A stretch of DNA of 64,000 nucleotides, from assembly GCA_022695795.1 (NCBI GenBank), contig MU404059.1, positions 620,001 through 684,000 of the forward strand, given 5' to 3'. Below are positions 12,090 to 25,328 of this stretch, in pieces (positions within the stretch are counted from its first letter, which is position 1; each line of letters starts with the position of its first letter). Source of the DNA: Biscogniauxia marginata. Its lineage: Eukaryota > Ascomycota > Sordariomycetes > Xylariales > Xylariaceae. The notes beneath the pieces were generated by a model. That model did no database searches. It was not told the DNA's origin and was given only the letters and a program-made list of their open reading frames with translations. The position numbers were made by a program, and so were the translations under genes.

Positions 12090-14481
12090 ATGGATGCCAG
12101 CTACCTTTCTCAGCAGGTCAACACCATAATTGGCCAGCTCCACGGCCTCTTTGACGACATTGGTGTCCCCAACCATGATCGCGAGGCCAGAGAAACCAAG
12201 GTAAGTCCAAACACAACCACAGCTGCGTCTGTCTCACATGTGCTAACGACACCCCGCCACAGCTCTTCGCAGCCTTGTCCGAAACCCTGAACAACCAGGT
12301 CAAAGTCGTCACATCGGAGAAGAAAAGTATGATGGATGAGGCAGAACGCATCATTACTTCTATTCGTCAGATGGAGGCTTCGATTGATGATCATGGATCG
12401 CGACATGGCTACCACTCCGACGATGACGACCTACAGATCACATATCCCCTGAATCAATGTCTAGCCACATTGAAGGAGAAGCACAAGCAAATAAGCAAGC
12501 TTCACCGCGAGCGATTCGAACAAGTTAAAAGTACGTCAGATCTCCAATTCCAAAGCAGGACATGGGAACTGGTTAGGCTAACCCGAATATTGTAGAGCTT
12601 GTTCAAGCCTTGGAGTCCTATTCTTCCCACCTTGAACCATCCTTCGTGAAGATTGCCCTACCACCCACCGGGCCCAACCAATCGATCCCCCCAACATTCG
12701 ATCTATCCCCTTCCTACGTCGACAAGTTGGATAACGAGTTCACTCGAGTCTATGAGGAGTACACTCGCCGAATTGCGACGATTAAATCCTTGTGCGAGAA
12801 TATCATTCAACTGTGGGCCGAATTAGGTACACCCCAGGCACAGACCGACGGCGCTATAGTTAAGTACTATCGTGATTCGCCCGAGCAACTTGGCTTGCAC
12901 GAGGAAGATCTCGCAAGGCTCCGAGCCAAGAGAGACAAGCTAGCCGACGAGAAGAAGAGCCGCGAGAAGCGCCTCAGAGATCTAAGGGTGGCGGTTGACG
13001 CGCTTTGGGAGAAGCTTGGTGTCGAAGACTCGCAGCGTAAAGCCTTCCTGAACAGCAACCGTGGTTGCGGTGTTCGGCAAATCAACGAGTTCCAGGACGA
13101 GTTGACAAGGCTGAACGAGCTCAAGCGACAGAACCTCCACCTATTTGTGGAGGATGCGCGCTACAAGCTCCAGGAGCTATGGGATGCCCTGTACTTCTCC
13201 GAGGATGAGATGCTCGAATTTACCCCGGCCTTCTCTGATGTCTACAGCGACGCACTACTCGAGGCTCACGAGCGGGAAATCGCTCGTCTTGAAGCCTTGA
13301 GGGAGCAGCGCGCTCCTACACTGGCGCTTGTCGAGAAGCACCGAGCTCTTGTTCAGGAACGAGACGAACTGGCTGCATCGAGCCAGGACGCGTCCCGACT
13401 CATGATGCGCGGCCAGAAGGGAGAAAGGCGAGACCCTGGAAAGTTGCTCCGGGAGGAGAAGATGCGAAAGAGAATCGCTAAAGAGCTTCCAAAGATCGCT
13501 GCCGACCTGTCTAAGATGCTAGAGAAATGGGAAGATGAATATGGACGCCCCTTCCTCGTCCATGGAGAGAGGTATCTCGACCAGCTAGAACCAGAAAACC
13601 CAAAACCTGTTCCGGGTCCTCGGTCGAAGACGCCCGCGGGACCTCCCCCTTCCACAGTCAAAAACCAGAGATCAGGGACACTTACTCGAACAAATTCCAC
13701 TCTCAGCAGAACAGCCTCTGTGCCGAGATCGAAGACGCCCACGGCGATCGGCTCTGGGATCGGTTCCATCAGGAGGCCGCCAGCCCCTACAGGCAGCCAG
13801 ACAATGAGGGACCCGAAGACCAGCCCCACTAGGCTTCCAGCACGAGCACCGTTATCAAATCTCAAATTTGGGAACAACTCTCCTGAGAGACCGCGACCAG
13901 CCGAACGACCTGAATCTCGGGCACAAGGCCCTCTGCGTCCCGGTCATCCGATCACGCGAGCGCCTCCCCCTAAGATGAGGGAACTCCTCCCCCCTATAGA
14001 GTTTGAGACTCCAACCAGGCCTTACAAAAACGACAACTTTGGATCTAGCATCAACGTCAGAGCGGTGCCGCCGGAGGACGTGTACGATGACCGGAACTAC
14101 CAGAATTACGGGCGGAGCTATCTTCAAGAGTCGCACTCGTCGCAAAATGAACGGTTCGCGCAGTCTGCCTATCCGCAGGCGCCTCCTCCTCGACAGGTCT
14201 CGAACTCGTCGACGCAGATCTCCGGTTCGGAGAACTGGGAGACGTACGACGACAATTCGGAGCCCGAGCCGGACGCGTCGGACACGTACTATGCGAAGTT
14301 GCGGGCGGCGAGAGGAGGAGGAGGAGGGAAGCGGTACACGCCCGAGGACAACCACCCGGCCAACCAGATGAAGCGCCACCGAGGCGTCCCCCCGGCCATG
14401 CATGCGGGCCATGTCATGATCGACGCCGAAGGCAACCGGATCATCTCGGGGAGCGAATGGACCGACGAGGATGCCGTTTGA
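12090..14481 (+). CDS. ASE1: Ase1/PRC1/MAP65-family microtubule-bundling protein
   Basis: Three exons: 12090-12200, 12263-12530, 12596-14481, giving 754 aa. The family crosslinks antiparallel microtubules at the spindle midzone during anaphase. The first ~400 residues are almost entirely helical and charged, with the family's conserved core around QINEFQDELTRLN and LHLFVEDARYKLQELWDALY (about residues 290-330), which is the spectrin-like microtubule-binding part. The C-terminal ~280 residues are disordered, rich in P/S/R, with repeated S/T-P sites (for example RSKTP twice) and basic patches, consistent with Cdk-regulated microtubule affinity. The start is the first ATG after a pyrimidine-rich leader. 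Codon use turns markedly GC-rich near the 3' end (about 14000-14480). Confidence 0.93.
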
Positions 14482-15775
14482 AGACAGCCCACCCTCTAGG
14501 GCCCCTTCTCCCTCGCTCGTCGGGGAATTCTACTTCATTCATGCCTTGAACGATGAAATTTCATGATGAAAAGAAAAAAAACCCCAACTTTCCCGAGTTG
14601 GTTTTCATGCCGTCCACCACCTTCACACGATTACGAGTCATGGGATGCTTTCAATGGGAATGAATGCCTCGCTCACGCTTGAATTTTTTTTGGTGATCTT
14701 TTTATGGGCGTCCTTCTAGCCGGCCTTCGAAGTTTACCTGTTCCTCGTGGGGGTTTTTTGTTTCATGCCCTCGTTGCGCCAAATAATCGCTTCCTCTCCT
14801 TCTTCTTTCTCCTTTCCCTTGTGGGGGTTTTCCGGTTCTTGTTGTATTTGATTAAAAAGCATCTTGAATTTTCCTTTTTTTTTTTCTTTTTCGGACGAGA
14901 TATATGTTCTCTATAGCGAGATCAAGTTCTCATCCAAGTTTAAGTGAGTGGTAGCACAGGAGAAAGCAAGTCTCTCTTCGTTGTGCTGAGCTGAGCTGAG
15001 CTGTGTTTCGGTTAATATTCAATTGTCTGCAATTCTTTGTGTTTGTTTGAACATATTCGGAAAGGGGAGGGGAAAGGGGAAAGGGGGGTCGTGGCTGGTC
15101 AGCGAATAAGTCAAGGTAGTGGGCGTAGGTTGCTAGGTTAGGCGTTTTGGGGAGGGTGTATAGCTTTTTCTTGTTCTGGTTTATAAGTAATCCGAGTGAA
15201 GCAAAAGGTTCTTTACGAAAATAAAACCCATGTTGAAGCCATTCCGCGCCTGAAATATGCTGCAATAAAGCAACTTATGGGCAAAAGGTCTGCATTAAGC
15301 AAGGCGTTCCAGAATTCCAATCCTATAACCAACCTATTCGTTAAGGGTGGTTGTTCTATGACCTCATAAGACGCGAGCGACCCCTGGACCCGACTTTCCT
15401 TACCTCTAGTGTAGAGGTAACCTAGATTTAGCGCGTTGCTGGGCCTCCGAAACAACCGCGCCACGTTATTCAGTTGACTTCTACCTAGTCCTGCATCGGC
15501 CAGACTGTCCGTCCGATCTATTACGCGATACTTATTCCCGTCCTCCCTCTACCTACTTCCCAGATATTAATCTGTAACCTAGATATCTTAGATTGCACAA
15601 TGCCCACATCCACCAACTTCATTCGAGAATGGACACAATCAGGTTCGCAATGCAGATAAGATCGCCATCGTATTAGTGCCAAGAGCAGCACCCCCCTTCA
15701 ACCCTCTCAGCGTATAAATGAACCATTGTCTCTTCGGACTTTCCATCGCGGCGGTACTCGCCACGACTAAGCCCC
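14482..15775. other. Intergenic, Ase1 3' end and Irs4 promoter
   Basis: No gene seen. There are several T runs (14687-14693, 14877-14885), a short GAGCT repeat at 14987-15002 and G-rich words at 15060-15090. Confidence 0.55.
15713..15719 (+). promoter_or_regulatory. TATA-like element upstream of Irs4-like gene
   Basis: TATAAAT ends 56 bases before the ATG at 15776. That is close for a fungal gene but compatible with a short leader. Assigned on sequence only. Confidence 0.35.
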
Positions 15776-17485
15776 ATGAACCGTCCAGGGACTCACGAAG
15801 GTGCTGCCTACAATGCAGCCCGAACAGGTGCCTCCCTCGCCTTCCAGAGGACGCCGAGGCCTAAATATCCCCCGACCACTCCCACAACCTCTAGTCGAAG
15901 TCTCGACAATGGCGCTCTCATGGCGGCTACCTCGGCATCACAAGATCGCAGCCTCTCATGCTCGCCTCCTCGAGCGCAGGCTTCCCGATTGGGTCAACAC
16001 ACGACAGGTGGTAGCTTGCAAGGTGGAAGCAGTATACATGGAACACCACAAGGCCATCTACTACCCCCGCCCAAGCATACAATGGCCGACCCACGGTCCC
16101 CGTCCTTCATAGCTGCCACCCTTGCGGCCAGCAGATCTGGCAGTCCCAGTCCCCGCTCGACAGCTCAAAATATCCAACAAGCTAGTAGAAGACGCCGGAA
16201 AGGGAGCGTTGATGCTCACAGCGCTGCTAGTTCGGTGACAAGCCTTGACATAGCGACCGATACAAGTCCAATTCCTTCGGCAAATGCTTTGATATCGATT
16301 TTCGAGAGAGGGGGTGCCGATACAGACCCTATCAAGAAAGGCATTGGCGTGCCAAATACCAACAACAGGCCGATGGGAACAAAGCCTAACCTACGGCCGA
16401 TGACACCTCCTAGAGCACTTAGTCCTGTCGCTAAGCATGACACGTCTCCTCTGAGGCTAGCTAGTACTCTGGAGTGGGAGAGAGCAGCAACTCCTCCGGC
16501 ATCAGTTAAGGATATGGAACGCGAGCAAGCCCCTACAACGTCCGTCGAGTCAAGGAGGCGCCCGCCTACTCCGCCTCCGGCACGTTCGAAGGCTGAGGTT
16601 GATATTTCGATGCGCGCCCAGCCCCCGGGATCAAGGCGTCGTGCTATCACGCCACCGCCGAAAACTATCAGTCGGTCGGAAACGGTCATCTTATCACCGC
16701 GGCCAAGACGGGTGGCCACCGAGAGGATTCTACCACTGGCGTCTAGTGAAGCTATCTCGACAAACCAGAGCCGACAGCCTCCTCCCGTGAAACCTAAACC
16801 ACGGCACCCAACCTCCGCATCCAGTCTATCAGAGCTATCAGCCCCATTAGATGATGGGAGTCAAGTAAACATAGTAGCTCGGCCGGAAAGGCCATCCTCT
16901 AGCTCTTCGAATGATACATTTGTATCTGCTTCATCAACACCATCAACCCACCCTAACTCACCCCACCGTGGAAGATCGCGACCTCCAACTCCTGACCTCC
17001 CTCGCCCCTCAGCTAGACCGCGGCCTCCTACTCTCCCGCAAAGACCCTCACACTCAAACCTACCACTGGATTCACTCACTGACGCCATCGTGGCGAGCTC
17101 CCTCGCATCCTCCCGTATGATACCCACCACCTCTCGTCCTCCCACGCCACCACCGCCAGCGCGGAAGCAGACGCCACACATGCGCCACACACTACGAAAG
17201 CCGCCGTCGAAATCCGACGACGAGGAAGAGAAATCAAGGACTCGATCTCGACACAGGAAAAAGCCGCTCGGCAAGCTCGGACAAAAAAACAAGCACTCGC
17301 ATCACGAGGGGGCCCGGAAGCGCTGGCGCGAAGAGATCACGCTCCGCGAGCGCAAGCGATACGAGGGCGTATGGGCTAGCAACCGGGGTTATCTACTCGC
17401 TGAGGGTTCGGAACCGGGCAGTATTACGGGGATGGTAACAGCCGGAGGAGGACGGGTGCCAGGAGGAGGAGATGGTGGCGAACAA

Positions 17486-17522
<37 letters not shown>

Positions 17523-17767
17523 TAGTGGCAAACGTGGTTGTGCGTGACATCTGGGCGCGTAGCCGGCTACCTTTCGACGAGCTAGCGGAGGTGTGGGACC
17601 TAGTAGACAGACGGGGTAGGGGGGCCTTGGACAAGACGGAGTTCGTGGTCGGCATGTGGCTCATCGACCAGAGGCTCCGGGGCCGCAAGATTCCCCGGAA
17701 GGTCGGCGAGAGCGTATGGGGGAGCGCTAAAGGTGTCAAGGTCTTGGGGCCTAAGGTGAAGAAATAG
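15776..17767 (+). CDS. Irs4/Tax4-like EH-domain protein
   Basis: Single exon, 663 aa. Irs4/Tax4 proteins bind the PI(4,5)P2 5-phosphatase Inp51 and act in phosphoinositide control, the cell-wall stress response, autophagy and rDNA silencing. Residues 1-500 are low-complexity and rich in S, P, R and T with many PPTP/RPPTPP repeats. Residues 500-530 are strongly basic (RSRHRKKPLGKLGQKNK). The C-terminal EH domain runs from about 520 to 650: the segment EEITLRERKRYEGVWASNRG, then the core DIWARSRLPFDELAEVWDLV and DKTEFVVGMWLIDQRLRGRK. A Gly-rich linker plus 13 consecutive glutamines (17483-17521) is inserted inside the EH domain between its first helix and the rest. The family is assigned from the C-terminal EH domain plus disordered N-terminus; confidence in the exact orthologue is moderate. 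Confidence 0.85.
17483..17521 (+). repeat. CAA/CAG tract coding 13 glutamines
   Basis: Two CAA then eleven CAG codons in frame within the Irs4-like gene. The tract sits in a loop of the EH domain, and its length is likely variable between strains. Confidence 0.9.
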
Positions 17768-19674
17768 GGAGGGAAAGGGGAGGGGGTTTGTCATTATGAT
17801 GAGGATGAATAAAGGAAGTATCAAGTTGATAGAGTTGTTTTTGATTGTATATGTAGATATATAAGTGGTAACGATACCCCCCATCATAGACTCAGTGAAG
17901 GAATAGAACTCTATATGTATACATCGACAGATCAACTTACACCTTCATGTTGCTGGAGTTTTCATGGGACAAGGTCGATAGTCTTAATGTTGAATGCTTT
18001 GTTATCCACATAGATGTTGTAAACAAGCTCATTGCCAAAATTCCGTGCTATAAAAACCCCAAACAAGTCGAGGACTAATAGCTTGAATTAGGATCTTATC
18101 AGACAACTAGTCGACCTACTACTTGTTAATAGCTTTTCATTGTTAAGCCCGTGAAGTATGAATGCATAGGTGGTGCATGTAAGTACAGTGGACATAGGTA
18201 GATAATCATTTAACTACGTCATCATTGGTGTTCACTTCAAAACGCATGAAGAGTAATTATTAAACATACGAGACCAGCCAAGTCGCCGTAATTACAGATA
18301 TGTATAAGTCGGTAAACAGTTACGAGGAAAAGCAATGATTTATATTAAAAGGCCATAAAGCAACGCATGAAATCTATTAGGTACCTTGTACAATGTTAGG
18401 TAATGATACAAGTAAATAATACGACTCGTTTTCTTTATTTTTATTTTATTTTTTATTTTTATTTAGCGCCCACGATGCTATATTGGACCATCGCAATCGA
18501 AGCCGCTGGCGCCGGCATTTGCTTTAAAGCGCAATCAAAACATTGGGAACTATAGCGTTATAGCGAGTGAAACGAGAGCCTATCTACCGAGCACTTGCAG
18601 TTCCTGAAACGACTTGGCACGGGCCGGTTTACACCAGGTCCAATTTTTTAGGGCCTGCCTAGCGGCTTTGTTCTGTTTTGGGGCCTAGTGTTCTAGGTAT
18701 CCAGGCAGGTAGACCGGGTAAAAGCTGCTATCGCATCTGTCTCATCAGGGAGGCTTTGCCCCAATCAACAGGCGTTACAGCATTCCATTTTTACCCATCT
18801 TCGCAAACCCGCACGTTCGCCAATTTCCTCAACTCGGACAAAGCTTAAATAAAAAAGTAAATATGTACCGCCCTCACCACCAACTGAGCACACAATCTAC
18901 GGTTCTCCCCCTTTTTTTTTCTATTGTTTCCCACTTTCCTTTTTATCCCACACGTACACGTACACGTACACACACATACTCTCTCTCATAGATACACTCT
19001 CTCGATATAATCTACCCTGCTTGGCTTACAGGTGGCGACTTGCGACGGCGACGGCGACGGCAACTGCGGGTTTATTCCGTGCACTGTAATCGACTCCTTG
19101 CTGATCCTCGAAGCTTACCTGTTCTCCTGCAGCCCATTCCTCAGCGGCACCGAATTCTTCTTGTTCATTGGCGAGGGGCATTTGTTCCATTCCACTCACT
19201 CTGCATCTCGACTATTCCCTCTTCGCTCTCGCTAGCTAATAATACCATTTTCTCCGCTCGACGTGTGGATTCTTCTTCTTTTCTTCTCTCTCACTCTCTC
19301 TGTCTACCGGTGACTTTTTGACCCCGTGATGCGGGTTCGTCCTCAAAAGCCTCACCCCTTTCCTGCACTCTGTTCGCTACCTTAGCACCGTAGCATTTTT
19401 CTCAACAACAGCAACGCATTGCGCACGTAGTCGGAATTAATCGCACCTCGGCGGCATTCAACACCACGAACGCCAAGCTTTGAGAGCTCTAATCACACCT
19501 CGAGGTTGTCCACTGCCCGACGATACGAATTCCAAACCGCCCACTAATCGTCCTCATCACGGGGGAGATCCGACTATCGGCCAAGCAACCGCTCTTTTAA
19601 TTCGATAATTTTAATAAACACCTATTGCGACATACATAAACCTCGTCGCGCACGCGCGGTCGCTAGCTTCGACT
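17768..19674. other. Intergenic, PH-protein promoter and leader
   Basis: No gene seen. AT-rich until ~18480, with T/A runs (TTTTATTTTT) at 18430-18465. A CACGTACACGTACACGTACAC microsatellite is near 18950-18972. A long C/T-rich stretch (18900-19330) and a C-rich leader follow, leading to the ATG at 19675. Confidence 0.55.
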
Positions 19675-21012
19675 ATGGCTGAGACAGCAACTCAGTGCTT
19701 CGCCGAAACTACAGGCACTAGGTTACCAGGTCGCGGTGCGACGCTCAGTATCTCTTCCTCCGCGATGGCCGTGCCCGCGAACTCCCAAGCGAATCGTATC
19801 CGAAGCCAGGTGGCTGCCTTTGCGGCCTCGACTCCGGTTACCCAGAATGGGAGCTTCGAGTTCGACCGTGTCATCAAATCCGGCTATGTCCAGAAGCGGA
19901 CCCAAAAGACCAAGGTAGGTGGCTATTCCTTGCGCGTCTGCACCGTCTGCATTGGTTCTACGTACTAAATCCTGTCTCGTCGGTAGGCTTGGAAATCCGT
20001 CTTTCTTGTGCTGAGACCCAATGCGCTCTCTATCTACAAGTCGGACAAGGAAAGCAAGCTTCGACACAAACTATACCTCTCGGACCTCTCGGCCGTCACC
20101 CTTCTCAAGGACCCCAAACAAAAGCGTCAGCACCTGTTTGGACTATTCTCCCCTGCCAGAAATTTCCACTTCGAGGCGCCTAGCGCCAAGGACGCGCACG
20201 AATGGATCGACCTGATAAGACAGGAAGCGAGGATTGAGGAGGAAGAAGAAGAGATGTTCCTGGCAAGCCCTATTATTCGCCGCCAATCTTTTGCTCCGGC
20301 CTCTATGTTGAAAAATGGAGCAGAGAAAGCCCGGAGTATGCTACAGGGCAGCAACAGACTATTATCGAGCTCACCGGAGCCTATTGATCGCCCGGTTTCG
20401 AACGCCATGTCATCCAGCGTAAGACGGCTATCACATCACGACTACTCTGGTATGTCTGGGAACGAAGTAGCATCGCAGTCTGACCTATCCGACGTCGAGG
20501 GCCAACGAGCCCATGGACCTTCGATCGAGAGTTTAAGAACCCCATCGAACTCTGCTTCGGCAACACAGATAGACGCAAAAGATCGCCCATCTTTCGGAAA
20601 CCGAAACGCGAGTCAGCTGAGCGGTCTGAACCTCGAACACGACCCTGACCGTGTCGTTTGGCAAGGGTGGCTTTGGTTCCTCAAGGGTAAACGGGGCGTC
20701 AAACAGTGGAAGAACTGCTGGGCTGTCCTACGCCCGAGGAATCTGATTCTCTACAAGAACGAGTCCGAGTATACGGCTTCATTTATTCTAGGGCTGTCAA
20801 CAGTAGTCAATGTAGTAGACATTGACCCGATCAGCAAGACAAAGTTGCACTGCCTGCAGGTCATTACGGATGAGAGGGTGTATCGTTTCTGCGCGCATGA
20901 CGAAGAGACGCTGGTTCATTGTCTGGGAGCTTTCAAGAGCCTCTTGTCCAAGAGGAAAGAACTAGAGGCACGTGTGGCCGCTTCGGGTAATAATACGGCA
21001 GCATCTCGATGA
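19675..21012 (+). CDS. Protein with two PH domains (Opy1-like)
   Basis: Two exons: 19675-19914 and 19987-21012, giving 421 aa. The first PH domain spans about residues 61-165 (SGYVQKRTQKTK.AWKSVFLVLRPNALSIYK to HEWIDLIRQ), with the intron inside it. The second spans about 303-405 (WQGWLWFLKGKRGVKQWKNCWAVLRPRNLILYK to CLGAFKSLL). The linker is acidic then S-rich. Two PH domains at the two ends of a ~400-residue protein is the layout of yeast Opy1, a PI(4,5)P2 sensor at the plasma membrane; that role is inferred only. The start could instead be the in-frame ATG at 19765 (MAVPANSQ). The leader is unusually long and pyrimidine-rich. Confidence 0.88.
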
Positions 21013-22219
21013 CCGCAGGCCAACTCTCAAGCCAGCGAGCAAGAGCAAAGACAAAAATAAAAATAAAACATGCAGTATGATTTGATATACCCTTAGGATC
21101 TGCAGGTGGAAACTGGAACGAAGCTTCATCAGATCAGGCGCAGCAAAGAACGCGGAGGACCAACGGTACGAACGGATGTGTACGTACGTACGTATGGGAT
21201 AGAAAAGCTACCTTAGCTAGGACTCATCCACGAAAAACAAAACGAGAACTAAGTAGTTTTTAGTTGGCATTTGGGAGGTCTGGGGTTGTTGGTTGGAGGG
21301 AAGGGGAATGTTAGGGAGCAAAGGCTAGTACTACTGTATATAATTGAGGAAATGTTCTCTCTCCCTCTCTTCCTCCTCTCCTTTTCTTTCGTTTTCTCAA
21401 CCCCTTTTCTTTTAGTTATTTCACGACTTGATACGATAACCGAGAGGCAAGACAGCACAATAAGCGAAGCGAAGTAAAAGCTGGACAAGGCGAGAAAAAA
21501 GGACAATATATGTTGCTTTTTCTTTTCCCTTTTTTTTTAAATTCCCTTTTTTAGGAGGGGGCGAGGGGGTTATGATGATTAATGATCGGTCAGAACCAGA
21601 AAGAGAAAGAAGTTTTATAACACGTCCGGCACTTGTACACCATATATACCTCTTTACACACCACATACACCTATACCGTCATAATATATAAATCACATAA
21701 TGCATATAATGCATACCTTAATATAATACTTAACACTCATAAATAAATAAATCTTTTTTTTTGGGGGGGGAAGGCCGGGGGTTATTTGTTTACTAATAGT
21801 TATGACCCATCGCGCTTCTTAACGAAAAAGTCGTGAGAAGGAAAATAAAGGTAAGAAATAATAATTTTAATGACTAATAAGGAAGATCAAAAAAACACAC
21901 GGACATACCCCCTCGTTTTTTTTGTTCTCTTGTGCTTCTTTGCATTACCTAACGTTGGGAGTTGGAGAACAGACAGGAGGTGGAAGGGCAGAGAGAGGAG
22001 GGAGAAAGTGGATGTGTGTCACATGTAACGGCTAGTCTGAGTGCCGTGACTAGGGGAGGGCTGGGGGGGGGGCCTTGGCATTTGGTGTCGGGGGTAGTAG
22101 GCATGTTTGAGACATCTGAGTTACGTTGCGTTACTCCCTTCCCTTTGGCGTGGGAAGGAGAAACTTTGGGTGTTGTTTGGGAGGAGGGAGAGAGAGAGAG
22201 GTAAGGATGATCGGCTACC

Positions 22220-22220
<1 letters not shown>

Positions 22221-22252
<32 letters not shown>

Positions 22253-22253
22253 G
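22221..22253. repeat. (GACA)n microsatellite
   Basis: Eight consecutive AGAC/GACA units. A second, independent GACA tract lies in the Bud31 intron at 58347-58370. Confidence 0.9.
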
Positions 22254-23964
22254 ACTAGATTGAAGGGTGATGATAGGTAAGGGGAGTAGTTCGGTGACCC
22301 TTTTTGATCTTCATTCTTACTATGTAGGAAGGAGGAGGGCGGGGAGGGCGGTGGCGAGTCCGACATCGCTCATGGCCCTCGCACGCGATTGTGGCATAAC
22401 TTAGGTAGATACCTAGGTAATGTAGGTAGAGATGCTCGTGATGATTAGGCTAGAGGTGGAGGTTATTTAGTAGGTTGTCTTGTTTACTTCCTACCTACCT
22501 ACCTACCTAACTGAATAACTATAGGAAAGAAAATGTCATCCTATGATCTATTTCTTTTTTTTTTTCTGTCTCTCTTTACCCTCCTCCCTCCCTACGCATG
22601 ACTCGGGGCTGGATTGCCAGCGTGAAAACGCTATACATGATACTTACTGCTCTACAGGATCGCGACTTATAAAGCGGAAGGGGGGTGGATGACTTGACGA
22701 ACATCCTATAGGCTATAGAGCAGAAAGTCAGGGGTTTAGAGTAGGTGATGGGGAAGTCCGGTGCGGAATGATTTGAACTTTTCGATATCATCACAGTATA
22801 TCACTTACACGTAGCCGCCCAACTATGTAGTATGTATAGTAGGGAATTCAAGAATCGCTATTGGCAAAACATTATAAACAACGCACCACTTTCTAATTTT
22901 TTTTTAACTTAGGCACCTTACGAATCTATCTTAGTTTGAGATCTATCTATCTATCTAGCTGCCAAATCTACACATGTAAGTGATATATATCTACATCTAC
23001 ACACACCCGATAAATTTCAACCCAAGACCCGGGGGAACGAAACCAATGACCAGGTCTCACCGGGCGCGTGCCTTACTTTCTTTCTACATATCTTCGGGGC
23101 GGAGGCCACAACTTGGAACTCTCAACAAGGGTAGGGTAGAAACATATGTTAGTAGAAAAAAAAAACCCCCCCCCGGTATTTAAGCTCTCCCGCCATGTAC
23201 TACGCTAGGTCATCCGGGGCGAGGTGGGGGAAGGGGGTGAGAAGGCGATGCGGCCTATCAGGTGCGAGAACCGGCATTTTTGGCTGGCTATAGGCCTGGG
23301 TGGTCCATATCATGCTTATAGATGTAGGTAACATTGATTGAGTGCTCATCTGGCAAGGTCGACCAACCGCGTGCCGGAATGTCTTACTTGGGAGAAGTCA
23401 GCCAAGTAGTCAGTCTTTTAAGTCAGTTTCCTATATCTGCCCGAATTATGTATATATATTTTTCTTTTGTTGTCTAAGGTTTGGGCTCGGGTGATTTGCA
23501 TCTTGTGGCGTCTTGTCTCCCACGGCTACATGAGTAGAATACTATTAATTGATTGGTCAACTCTCTTTGGACTTCCCAGCTCTTCCCCGTTGAATACTGC
23601 AGTGGTCTGCTTTCGTAATCCAATACAAGGCACTTTCCTTCGTGCTATATGTAGGTAGGTACATAGTAACCACTCCTTAGGTAAGGCATCTGACCTATGG
23701 ATCTGAATGCACATCATTCACACCCCCCTCCCCCCCGGCAGAAAGAGATTGGGAACAAGATCATCTTCAACTGCTAAAACTTGTATTTTCTATTTTCTTT
23801 TTATCAGAGCCCTATCGATCTCAAGATTACCTCCTGGGCGAACCTCTCCACCAATCTCTATTTCAGAGATCGCCCTCGAATGATTTGCTGTTTGCTGCTT
23901 GCTGCTCCGCACGCGCGGCGCGGCAGCGGGTTTGGTCAGGTTCGGTCTGCGCCCTGTCTACGCA

Positions 23965-23992
23965 TCTTCTTCTTCTTCTTCTTCTTCTTCTC
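23965..23992. repeat. (TTC)n microsatellite
   Basis: About nine TTC/CTT units in a pyrimidine-rich context. It makes a spurious poly-leucine open frame. Confidence 0.85.
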
Positions 23993-25328
23993 GTTCGCAT
24001 TGAAGTTCGAAACCGCCCAATCACATGCCTCAGTCATGCGTATAACCCCTCCAAGTTAGAAGAAGAGGGAGCAAAAAGCAAGGGGGGCGGAGTGGCTGTC
24101 AATGTGCCATTGCATTTGCAACTTTCCGATATCCGCAGCCAGCTGGACATGGGAGCATGCAACCTTTGCGTTCTTTCTTGTCTTTCTATTCGTCTCCCCC
24201 TAATAGAGCTTGTCTACATCTGGTATTTTTTATTTCCTTCCCCCCCCCCTCCCACTAGATATAGCGCCGACAGGTAGGTGTGGGGAGGAGGAGGCATGGA
24301 AGAATCCGATAGTAGAAAGTCGATAATACCGACCTTATATTACGCCGGTGTAATACCCCCCCAATCCATTGTTCTTGGGATTGGGCAGCCGGGTGATCGT
24401 CTTTTGGCTAGCGCTAGCTCCGCTGCCGAAATCTACGAATGACGGGCAGTAGACGGCAAAAGATCTCGCGGGCCAAGCATGGGTTTTCTTTTTCTCCTCT
24501 CCCAATCCCTTCCCCCCTTTGCCTACATTCCCTTTCCCCTGTTATATTGGCAGGGCGCCTCGACTTTCCGAGTCTTTCTCCTCCTGGGCTGCTTCTTCTC
24601 TGTGGCAAACACTTGATATCAGTGTGGATGTGGGTATTCAGATAAGCTACCCCTGGTAGCTATATGTGAGATGTAGTAGGGTATAACTCTAGAAGGTGTA
24701 CCTATGTATGGGTGCGCATGGTGCCTTGTCCCTGCATTGGTGCGCGTCATGACATTCAGGGTCTTCCTCCATATGGTATTTTAATATTTGGCTCCCTCAG
24801 CTTCTTATAGCAGGGCTGCCACCGACGAACACGTCCACATATACGGTTTGCTAGTTGACCTACCTACCTAAGTTAGCTACATAACTATACCCTCCTCACC
24901 TGAGCTTGGCCGACTGACTACTATGTCTCTATATAACATTCAGGTGTCTCCTTCCTTTATGCTCTACTGTTTGCCCGGCTGCTTGCTTGCACAGCCCAGA
25001 CCTTCTTTTCTTGGTCTTCGGTATTAATATCCTATAGTCCATCTCGTGTGGCTTTCTCTCGTTACCCTAGTTTGTTGTAAACTAGACATAGCTGAGCGTT
25101 CAATTCCCATATATATTCGTTTCACCTCTCTAGATCTCCCTGCTTCTTGCTTGGACTCTATTTGTTATCTTCAAGATTATACCCACGGTCCTTATGTAGA
25201 TGGACCCACGCCAATAATCCCTTGTGGGTACTATACCAGCGAACTCCTCCGTATATACATATACATATAACGTCTTCCGCCCGGTCCTTCACGGTATACT
25301 ACCGGGTTTGGTTGAAGATATCACAATA

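Larger units (their letters stand above)
21013..25328. other. 4.3-kb gene-free interval
   Basis: I see no coding region with recognisable protein or consistent splicing. The interval is dominated by simple sequence: CGTA words at 21180-21195, T runs, a GACA microsatellite (22221-22253), CTAC words (22491-22509), TCTA words (22943-22957), a TTC tract (23965-23992) and several poly-C or poly-G runs (22064-22071, 23165-23175, 23725-23738, 24240-24250). The last ~100 bases before the GH5 gene are TATA-rich. Confidence 0.55.

Noticed and set aside
23885..24277. 130-codon frame with a poly-leucine segment
   Set aside because: The leucines come from a TTC/CTT microsatellite, and nothing else supports coding.
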